From: an uncultured Bacteroidota bacterium
GTDB taxonomy: Bacteria; Bacteroidota; Bacteroidia; Chitinophagales; Chitinophagaceae
Direction of reading: 5' to 3'
Length of the DNA: 5,647 nt
Assembly: GCA_903933765.1 (NCBI GenBank)
Contig: CAIZLI010000314.1
Span: forward strand, 1 to 5,647
The position numbers were made by a program, and so were the translations under genes. The notes beneath the pieces are model-generated. The model saw only the letters and a list, made by a program, of their open reading frames with translations, had not been told where the DNA came from and ran no database searches. Position 1 is the stretch's first letter; each line of letters opens with the position of its first letter. Positions 1 to 5,647 of this stretch are shown here, in pieces.

Positions 1-3000
1 TGCAAGGTTTTCAAGTAAAGAGAAAAGGTGGATGGGATACCCATGGTTTACCAGTTGAGTTAGGAGTAGAAAAAGAATTAGGCATTACCAAGGAAGATAT
101 TGGTAAGACGATTACTGTTGAAGCTTATAATCAAAAATGTAGAGAAGCAGTATTGCGTTATAAAAAAGAGTGGGATGATATTACCAATAAGATGGGTTAT
201 TGGGTAGACTTAGATAAGCCTTACATCACATTTGAAAATAATTATATTGAGACATTGTGGTGGATCTTAAGTACACTTTATAAAAAAGGATACTTGTATC
301 AAAGTGTAAGCATACAACCTTATTCTCCAGCAGCAGGAACAGGATTGAGTTCACATGAATTGAATCAGCCTGGTACTTACAAAGATGTAAAAGACACTTC
401 GGTAGTGGCGATGTTCAAAGCCATGCCTTCAAAAGAAAGTCAATTTATTTTTGATGCAGCAGCAAGTAATCCACTTTCTAAGGAAGTGTATTATATGGCA
501 TGGACCACCACGCCTTGGACTTTGCCATCGAATTTAGGATTGACAGTTGGACCAAATATTGAATACGCTTTGATAGCGACTTACAATCCATACACTGCAA
601 TGCCAGTGAATGTCGTTGTGGCAAAAGCATTGGTATCAAAGTATTTCAAAGAAGAAGGATTGAGCTTAACAAGCTTTGCAGAAGGCGATAAGATAGTACC
701 ATGGAAAGAATTAGCTACATTCAAAGGAATTCAATTAGACGGTTTACGTTATGAGCAGTTGATGCCATTCGAAGCAAATAATCCAGCCAATATAGAAGGC
801 GATCCATTTAAAATCATTGTAGGCGATTTTGTGACCACAGAAGATGGAACAGGTATCGTACATACTTCACCCGCATTTGGTGCAGATGACTATAAAGTGG
901 GTCAAAAAAATAATTTAGGTATCATTACTTTAGTCGACAGAGCAGGAAAGTTCATTGATGGTGTGGGAGAATTCGCAGGAAGATTCGTGAAGAATTATAA
1001 AGACGAAAAAGATTTCCAAGATGTGAACGTGGACATCTCGGTAAAATTAAAAAAAGAAAATCGTGCGTTTAAAGTAGAAAAATACGAACACAATTATCCG
1101 CATTGTTGGAGAACAGATAAACCAATTTTATATTATCCATTGGATGCTTGGTTTATCAAAACCACTGCAGTGAAAGACAGAATGGTGGAATTGAATAAAA
1201 CCATCAACTGGAAACCAAAGAGTACAGGAGAAGGTCGTTTTGGTAATTGGTTAGAGAACATGGTGGATTGGAATTTATCTCGTAGCCGTTATTGGGGAAC
1301 ACCATTACCAATTTGGAGAACAGAAGATGGCACAGAAGAAACTTGTATTGGTTCAATAGACGAATTGACTGCAGGATTTTTAGCAGCAAAAGAAAAAGGA
1401 TACAACAAAGATGTTCAATTACAAATAGTGGATGGCAAATTGGATGTGGACTTACACAAACCATTTGTAGATCAAATAGAAATTTTAAGTCCCACAGGCA
1501 GACCTATGCAACGCGTTTCGGACTTAGTAGACGTATGGTTCGATTCGGGTGCCATGCCTTATGCACAGTGGCATTACCCATTTGAGAACAAAGATTTAGT
1601 AGACAAAGGTTTGGCATTCCCTGCAGATTTTATTGCAGAAGGGGTAGATCAAACTAGAGGTTGGTTCTATACCTTACATGCATTGGGTGTATTGCTTTTT
1701 GATAAAGTGGCGTATAAAGCCGTGGTGAGTAATGGCTTGGTATTGGATAAGAATGGCAACAAGATGAGTAAGCGTTTAGGAAATGTGGTGAATCCATTTG
1801 AGACCTTAGAAACTTATGGTGCAGATGCAACAAGATGGTATTTGGTCACGAATGCTTCTCCTTGGGATAATTTAAAATTTGATTTATCTGGTATACAAGA
1901 AGTACAAAGAAAATTCTTTGGCACTTTGTACAATACCTATCAGTTTTTTATATTGTATGCCAATGTGGATGGATTCAAATTCGAACAAGCTTATATCCCA
2001 ATCAAAGATCGTCCAGAGATTGACCGTTGGGTCATTTCTTCTTTACATAGTTTAGTTCAAACAGTGACCCTGGCGATGGATGACTTTGAGCCAACCATTG
2101 CTGGACGTGCCATTGAGACTTTTGTAGACGAGCATTTGAGCAACTGGTATGTACGTTTATGTAGAAGAAGATTCTGGAAAGGTACTTACAGCGAAGATAA
2201 AATTGCTGCCTACCAAACTTTGTATGAGTGTATCGAGACCATTGCAAGATTAATGGCACCCATTGCGCCATTCTTCTGTGATCAATTGTTTAGAAATTTA
2301 AATGGACTTACAAAAAGATTTGACGCAACATCCATTCATCATATTGATTTTCCAAAAGCAGATCCATCCAAAATGGATGCAGCTTTAGAAACAAGAATGC
2401 AGTTGGCGCAAGATATTTGTTCTTTGGTTTTATCTATTCGTAAAAAAGTGAATATCAAAGTACGTCAGCCATTACAAAAAATATTGATACCAGTTTTAGA
2501 CCCAGCTATGAAATTGGCGATTGAACAAATGGACGAATTAATTCTAGCCGAAGTCAATGTGAAGGAGATCAATTATATCACAGAGACGGAGGGGGTGATT
2601 AGCAAGAAACTAAAACCTAATTTCAAGTTATTGGGTGCAAAATTGGGCACAAAGATGAAACAGGCTTCAGCAGTCATTGCTGCCTTAAGCCAAAACCAGA
2701 TTTCGGAACTGGAACGCAATGGAAGCCTCATGATTCAAATCGAAGAAAGTGCTATTACCTTGTTAATCAATGAAGTAGATATTATTGCAGAAGATATTCC
2801 AGGTTGGAGTGTGGCTGTCAAGGGCAATTTGACTGTGGCTTTGGATATCAGCCTTTCTGAAGCCCTTTTAAAAGAAGGAAATGCTCGTGAATTGATAAAT
2901 AGGGTCCAAAACATCCGAAAAGAGGCCAATTTTGAGCTCACAGACAAGATTTTACTCCAAATTGTGGATAACACCAACATGAAAGACGCTGTTAATGAAT

Positions 3001-3125
3001 TTTCAGAGTATATTTGCCGCGAAATATTGGCTACCCAAATAGATTGGGTATCTAGCCTCGAAGAAGGCGTCGATATCGACATCAATGACCAAAAACTAAG
3101 GATTTTAGTTAGACAAAAAGGATAA
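1..3125 (+). CDS. ileS: Isoleucyl-tRNA synthetase, 5'-truncated by the window edge
   Basis: Cytoplasmic class I aminoacyl-tRNA synthetase that charges tRNA-Ile with isoleucine and edits misactivated valine. The frame is open from base 3 and gives 1040 visible residues. Numbering from base 3, GWDTHGLPVE is at residues 10-19, TTTPWTLPSN (editing domain CP1) at 168-177, HTSPAFGADD with the editing aspartate at 287-296, WNLSRSRYWG from 423, WFDSG from 512, GVDQTRGWFY from 547, and the KMSKR catalytic loop at 587-591 (bases 1761-1775). An alpha-helical anticodon-binding domain starts near EIDRW (672), followed by a long C-terminal extension. The HIGH motif and probably some 80-100 residues lie upstream of the window, so the TTG at 153 is not the start. 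The HTSPAFG wording, KMSKR and the absence of a C-terminal zinc-binding cysteine cluster point to the eukaryote-like type 2 IleRS rather than the E. coli type; this subtype is an inference. The stop codon lies 2 bp before the next gene, so the two are probably co-transcribed. Confidence 0.97.
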   Translation, partial: QGFQVKRKGGWDTHGLPVELGVEKELGITKEDIGKTITVEAYNQKCREAVLRYKKEWDDITNKMGYWVDLDKPYITFENNYIETLWWILSTLYKKGYLYQSVSIQPYSPAAGTGLSSHELNQPGTYKDVKDTSVVAMFKAMPSKESQFIFDAAASNPLSKEVYYMAWTTTPWTLPSNLGLTVGPNIEYALIATYNPYTAMPVNVVVAKALVSKYFKEEGLSLTSFAEGDKIVPWKELATFKGIQLDGLRYEQLMPFEANNPANIEGDPFKIIVGDFVTTEDGTGIVHTSPAFGADDYKVGQKNNLGIITLVDRAGKFIDGVGEFAGRFVKNYKDEKDFQDVNVDISVKLKKENRAFKVEKYEHNYPHCWRTDKPILYYPLDAWFIKTTAVKDRMVELNKTINWKPKSTGEGRFGNWLENMVDWNLSRSRYWGTPLPIWRTEDGTEETCIGSIDELTAGFLAAKEKGYNKDVQLQIVDGKLDVDLHKPFVDQIEILSPTGRPMQRVSDLVDVWFDSGAMPYAQWHYPFENKDLVDKGLAFPADFIAEGVDQTRGWFYTLHALGVLLFDKVAYKAVVSNGLVLDKNGNKMSKRLGNVVNPFETLETYGADATRWYLVTNASPWDNLKFDLSGIQEVQRKFFGTLYNTYQFFILYANVDGFKFEQAYIPIKDRPEIDRWVISSLHSLVQTVTLAMDDFEPTIAGRAIETFVDEHLSNWYVRLCRRRFWKGTYSEDKIAAYQTLYECIETIARLMAPIAPFFCDQLFRNLNGLTKRFDATSIHHIDFPKADPSKMDAALETRMQLAQDICSLVLSIRKKVNIKVRQPLQKILIPVLDPAMKLAIEQMDELILAEVNVKEINYITETEGVISKKLKPNFKLLGAKLGTKMKQASAVIAALSQNQISELERNGSLMIQIEESAITLLINEVDIIAEDIPGWSVAVKGNLTVALDISLSEALLKEGNARELINRVQNIRKEANFELTDKILLQIVDNTNMKDAVNEFSEYICREILATQIDWVSSLEEGVDIDINDQKLRILVRQKG
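3118..3122 (+). promoter_or_regulatory. Possible Shine-Dalgarno AAGGA inside the end of ileS
   Basis: AAGGA overlaps the last ileS sense codons (Lys-Gly) and ends 5 bases before the ATG at 3128. It is the only purine-rich match at suitable spacing and supports that ATG as the start, with translational coupling to ileS termination. Bacteroidota often initiate without a strong Shine-Dalgarno, so its functional weight is uncertain. Confidence 0.45.
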
Positions 3126-3127
3126 TT

Positions 3128-4189
3128 ATGGCTACAAAAAAACCAGCACCTAAAAAAGCGGCCCCAGCAAAAAAAGCAGTGCCAGCTAAAAAAGCGGCTC
3201 CTGCAAAAAAGGCAGCGCCTGCAAAAAAGGCTGCGCCAGCTAAAAAGGCTGCTCCGGTAAAGAAAGTAGTACCAGCAAAAAAAGCAGTGCCAGCTAAAAA
3301 AGCGGTTCCAGCTAAAAAAGCAGTACCAGCAAAAAAAGCGGTTCCAGCTAAAAAAGCAGTACCAGCAAAAAAAGCGGCTCCTGTTAAAAAGGCAGCGCCA
3401 GCTAAAAAAGCAGTACCTGCCAAGAAAGTAGTACCAGCAAAAAAAGCAGCGCCAGTTAAAAAAGCGGCTCCTGTTAAAAAGGCAGTACCAGCAAAAAAAG
3501 CAGCACCTGTAAAAGTAGTACCTGCGAAGAAAGCTGTGCCATTAAAAAAAGTGGTACCTGCAAAACCAATTGCGAAAGCACCAGTAAAACCAGTTGTGGC
3601 TGCAAAGCCAGTGGAAAAATATGTACCTCCTGCAAAACCAGTCCCTGTTATTCCAACGCCACCGGTAAAACCAGTGCGTAAGGCAGCAGAACCAATCAAG
3701 GACATTAAAGTACCAAAGATCAATGCAAAGAGCAGTGTTCCTTATCAACCAGGATATGTACCAATGGAAAAAAGAAAAGAAGTTGAAAGATCCACAGAGA
3801 CTTTAGTAAAATATTCAGATGCAGAATTAGCTGAGTTCAGAGATTTAATTTCTAAGAAATTAGAAGCTGCAAAAAAAGAACTAGTTTATTTACAAGGCTT
3901 GATCACACGTAAGGACGAAATGGGTGGCGACAACGATGATGCAAGATACATGACCATGGAAGATGGTAGTGTAAGTATGGAAAGAGAGCAAATGGGCCAA
4001 ATGGCTAGCCGTCAGATCACTTTCATCGACCATTTGGAGAAAGCTTTAATGCGTATCGAAAACAAAACCTATGGTATTTGTAGAGTAACAGGTCGCTTGA
4101 TCGACAAAGCGCGTTTACGTGCTGTGCCACATGCTACTTTGAGCTTAGAAGCAAAATTAGGCTACGTAAAAAACAGCAGCGACCAATAA
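3128..4189 (+). CDS. TraR/DksA-family regulator with a long histone H1-like Lys/Ala/Pro repeat tail
   Basis: A protein of 353 residues in three parts. Residues 1-143 are a strongly basic repeat: 22 units of the hexapeptide PAKKAx/PVKKxx, 47 lysines, and no acidic residue before Glu163. Residues 144-227 are a proline-rich linker. Residues ~228-345 match the TraR/DksA family as seen in Bacteroidota: KYSDAELAEF, a coiled-coil-like helix, an acidic tip DNDDA (268-272), a second helix (QMASRQITFIDHLEKALMRI), then YGICRVTGRLI and LRAVPHATLSLEAKL. Known DksA proteins enter the RNA polymerase secondary channel and act with ppGpp. Here only one cysteine (Cys318) remains in the region of the C4 zinc finger, so zinc binding is unlikely; my recollection is that Bacteroidota homologues share this. 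The tail resembles those of H1, HupB and AlgP, which bind DNA, so a role in nucleoid binding or in tethering the domain to DNA is an inference. The start is the ATG 2 bp after the ileS stop. Family assignment is firm; the regulatory role is unproven. Confidence 0.9.
   Translation: MATKKPAPKKAAPAKKAVPAKKAAPAKKAAPAKKAAPAKKAAPVKKVVPAKKAVPAKKAVPAKKAVPAKKAVPAKKAVPAKKAAPVKKAAPAKKAVPAKKVVPAKKAAPVKKAAPVKKAVPAKKAAPVKVVPAKKAVPLKKVVPAKPIAKAPVKPVVAAKPVEKYVPPAKPVPVIPTPPVKPVRKAAEPIKDIKVPKINAKSSVPYQPGYVPMEKRKEVERSTETLVKYSDAELAEFRDLISKKLEAAKKELVYLQGLITRKDEMGGDNDDARYMTMEDGSVSMEREQMGQMASRQITFIDHLEKALMRIENKTYGICRVTGRLIDKARLRAVPHATLSLEAKLGYVKNSSDQ
3164..3556 (+). repeat. Coding array of 22 degenerate 18-bp repeats (PAKKAV/PAKKAA hexapeptides)
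   Basis: Nineteen consecutive 18-bp units are followed by one 15-bp unit (3506-3520, PVKVV, one lysine codon missing) and two more 18-bp units, PAKKAV and PLKKVV. The pattern is CCN-GYN-AAR-AAR-GYN-GYN. Third positions vary (GCA/GCT/GCG/GCC), but some stretches are nearly identical: 3308-3343 matches 3344-3379 at 35 of 36 bases, and a perfect 28-bp direct repeat occurs at 3368-3395 and 3458-3485. This suggests growth by tandem duplication. The array has no spacers and is protein-coding. Confidence 0.95.
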
Positions 4190-4198
4190 TGATTGTAG

Positions 4199-4213
4199 CG
4201 AGCGAAACGCTCG
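4199..4213. other. Small perfect hairpin, 6-bp stem with AAA loop
   Basis: CGAGCG-AAA-CGCTCG forms a perfect GC-rich stem 9 bp after the stop of the DksA-like gene. No T-run follows it directly, so it is not a terminator alone. It may protect the 3' end of the mRNA or form part of a two-hairpin 3' structure with the terminator downstream. The function is an inference. Confidence 0.5.
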
Positions 4214-4229
4214 AACGAATATAGACTTA

Positions 4230-4258
4230 AAAAAACCCGATCATCGATCGGGTTTTTT
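4230..4258. terminator. Bidirectional intrinsic terminator between convergent genes
   Basis: AAAAAACCCGATC, loop ATC, GATCGGGTTTTTT: a perfect 13-bp inverted repeat with a CCCGATC/GATCGGG core. On the + strand the hairpin is followed by six T; on the - strand the A-run on the other side supplies the matching U-tract. It can therefore end the ileS operon transcript and also the convergent ABC exporter transcript, whose stop codon is 53 bp away. Confidence 0.93.
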
Positions 4259-4268
4259 GTGGGAGTAT

Positions 4269-4294
4269 TTTTTATGCATCATTTTTATGCATCA
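4269..4294. repeat. Perfect tandem duplication of a 13-bp unit (TTTTTATGCATCA)
   Basis: TTTTTATGCATCA occurs at 4269-4281 and again at 4282-4294 without mismatch. Each copy contains the palindrome ATGCAT. It lies in the 3' region between the terminator and the stop codon of the exporter. It is most simply a recent slippage duplication; a protein-binding site is possible but unsupported. Confidence 0.85.
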
Positions 4295-4311
4295 GTCGCT
4301 ATCGTGAATTC

Positions 4312-5647
4312 TTATTTCACTTCCTGCATCTCAATTAATTTCTTGTAATAACCGCCTTGCGCAAGTAAGTTTTCGTGGTTGCCTCGCTCTACGATTGCAC
4401 CTTTTTGTAAGACAATAATTTCGTCTGCGTGACGGATGGTAGATAAACGATGCGCAATCACAATAGAAGTCCTGTTTTGCATCATATTATTAATGGCATC
4501 TTGCACCAGTCTTTCGCTCTCTGTATCTAATGCAGAAGTGGCTTCGTCTAAGATTAAGATAGGAGGATTTTTTAGCACTGCTCTAGCAATGGTTAAACGT
4601 TGACGTTCACCTCCACTTAGTTTACTACCTCTGTCACCAATAATGGAATCGAATCCGCCTTCCTTCTTGATAATGAAATCATATGCATTGGCAATTTTTG
4701 CTGCTGCAATAATTTCTTCCATCGTTGCTTCTGGCTTGCCCAATGCAATATTTGCAGCAATCGTATCATTGAATAAAATAGGCTCCTGTGTTACAATGCT
4801 AATCAATTGTCTTAAGCTATGTAAGCTATAGTCCTTAATATTTTTTCCGTCAATGTATAAATTACCTGAAGACACATCATGAAATCTTGGGACTAAATCT
4901 GCGAGTGTACTTTTTCCAGCACCAGATGAACCCACCAAAGCAACAGAAGTTCCTTTTTTGATGTTTAAATTGATGCCATTCAAAATACTTGCATCTTGGT
5001 AGGCAAATCCAACATTGTCAAAATGAATACTAGCCTCAAATCCTGTAATTAAAATTGGATTTGCCACTTCTTCTACCGTATTGGGTGCTTCTAATATTTC
5101 ATTCAATCTATCTAGTGTAGCTGTTCCGCGATTTACATTGTAAACCGCTTGGGACAAGGCTTTTGCAGGGTTGATGATTTGAGAAAACAAAGCCACATAA
5201 GTAATGAAAGAACCTGGAGATAAAATTTCACCATTTAAAACAAGCTTACCTCCAAACCAAAGTACACCACTTAAAATAGTCACGCCTAAAAATTCTGAAA
5301 CAGGAGAGGCTAAATCACGTCGATATAAAATTCGGTTCTTTAAATTAAAAATATCTTCTACCAATCCGTAAAACTGTCCTTTCACTTTTCCTTCTGCATT
5401 AAATGCTTTGATGATTCTCAAACCAGATAAAGTTTCTTCCATCTGACTTAAAATCTCTCCCCATTTAACTTGTGCCTTATTGGTATGTTTTTTTAGACTA
5501 CGACCAATGCGGCCTACTATAAATCCAGCTAAGGGTAATAAAATAAAAACAAATAAAGTAAGCTTAGCGCTAATGAAGAATAAGAAAATTAAGATACCAA
5601 TAATGGTCAATGGTTCTTTGATCAAACCTTCTAATGCACTAATCACA
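4312..5647 (-). CDS. MsbA-type ABC exporter (permease-ATPase fusion), N-terminus cut by the window edge
   Basis: Inner-membrane ABC half-transporter that would work as a dimer and pump a lipid or hydrophobic substrate outward using ATP. Counting from the codon at 5646-5644, 444 residues are visible. The transmembrane part shows hydrophobic segments near residues 13-27, 29-47, 119-137 and 145-162, corresponding to the last four of six helices. The ATPase domain carries the A-loop Tyr216, Walker A GSSGAGKST (239-247, bases 4906-4932), Q-loop Gln287, signature LSGGE (343-347, bases 4606-4620), Walker B ILILDE with catalytic Glu368, D-loop SALD (371-374) and switch His399 (IAHRLS). All catalytic residues are present. 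Similar exporters have about 580-620 residues, so roughly 140-170 are off-window. The GTG at 5646 is an internal valine codon, not a start. The arrangement fits MsbA (lipid A flippase), but family members with other substrates look alike, so no gene symbol is given. It is convergent with the ileS operon. Confidence 0.95.
   Translation of the reverse strand, partial: VISALEGLIKEPLTIIGILIFLFFISAKLTLFVFILLPLAGFIVGRIGRSLKKHTNKAQVKWGEILSQMEETLSGLRIIKAFNAEGKVKGQFYGLVEDIFNLKNRILYRRDLASPVSEFLGVTILSGVLWFGGKLVLNGEILSPGSFITYVALFSQIINPAKALSQAVYNVNRGTATLDRLNEILEAPNTVEEVANPILITGFEASIHFDNVGFAYQDASILNGINLNIKKGTSVALVGSSGAGKSTLADLVPRFHDVSSGNLYIDGKNIKDYSLHSLRQLISIVTQEPILFNDTIAANIALGKPEATMEEIIAAAKIANAYDFIIKKEGGFDSIIGDRGSKLSGGERQRLTIARAVLKNPPILILDEATSALDTESERLVQDAINNMMQNRTSIVIAHRLSTIRHADEIIVLQKGAIVERGNHENLLAQGGYYKKLIEMQEVK

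Noticed and set aside
1204..1585. Small open frames on both strands within ileS
   Set aside because: They overlap the conserved catalytic region of IleRS in other frames and show no recognisable protein features.
2032..3085. Two - strand open frames over the 3' half of ileS
   Set aside because: They are shadows of the IleRS coding frame, without a family match or independent start signals.
153..3125. TTG at 153 as the start of ileS
   Set aside because: The frame continues open to base 3 and encodes the conserved GWDTHGLPVE segment, so the gene starts outside the window.
3164..3556. CRISPR array
   Set aside because: The repeats are contiguous 18-bp coding units without spacers and keep one reading frame.
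3109..3723. Long open frame on the - strand, rich in Phe, Ala, Gly and Thr
   Set aside because: It is the reverse complement of the lysine/alanine repeat array, which cannot form stops in that frame. It opposes a gene with a recognisable domain and has no family signature.
4643..4831. Short + strand open frame within the ABC exporter
   Set aside because: It lies antisense to the Q-loop and helical region of the ATPase domain, whose motifs are intact, and has no features of its own.
5644..5646. GTG as the start of the ABC exporter
   Set aside because: It falls in the middle of the transmembrane domain. Family members have two more helices before this point.

Overview
The window most likely comes from the chromosome of a member of Bacteroidota, with the Chitinophagaceae and relatives a reasonable guess. 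The evidence is an AT-rich sequence, an isoleucyl-tRNA synthetase with wording typical of that phylum (YSPAAGTGLSSHELNQPG), and a TraR/DksA-family protein with the phylum-typical ending GICRVTGRLI...LRAVPHATLSLEAKL, encoded directly behind ileS. This is judged from remembered family patterns, not from a database search.

Layout: bases 1-3125 (+) hold the C-terminal ~1040 residues of isoleucyl-tRNA synthetase; its start and HIGH motif lie off the left edge. Two bases later, 3128-4189 (+) encodes a 353-residue protein. It joins a very long lysine/alanine/proline hexapeptide-repeat tail, like the tails of histone H1 or mycobacterial HupB, to a C-terminal TraR/DksA-like domain. The two genes probably share one transcript. 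A 122-bp gap (4190-4311) contains a small hairpin, a strong and nearly symmetrical intrinsic terminator, and a perfect 13-bp tandem duplication. From 5647 down to 4312 (-) runs the C-terminal ~445 residues of an MsbA-type ABC exporter with permease and ATPase in one chain; its start lies off the right edge. The operon and the exporter gene are convergent and share the terminator region.

Functionally, ileS and the DksA-like gene link translation capacity with a probable RNA polymerase or nucleoid regulator. The exporter appears to be an unrelated neighbour. All three genes are intact within the window, with no frameshifts, mobile elements, RNA genes or CRISPR. No wholly new multi-gene system is visible. 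The most interesting item is the H1-like repeat tail fused to a DksA-like domain without the usual zinc cysteines, encoded by a repeat array that shows signs of recent expansion.
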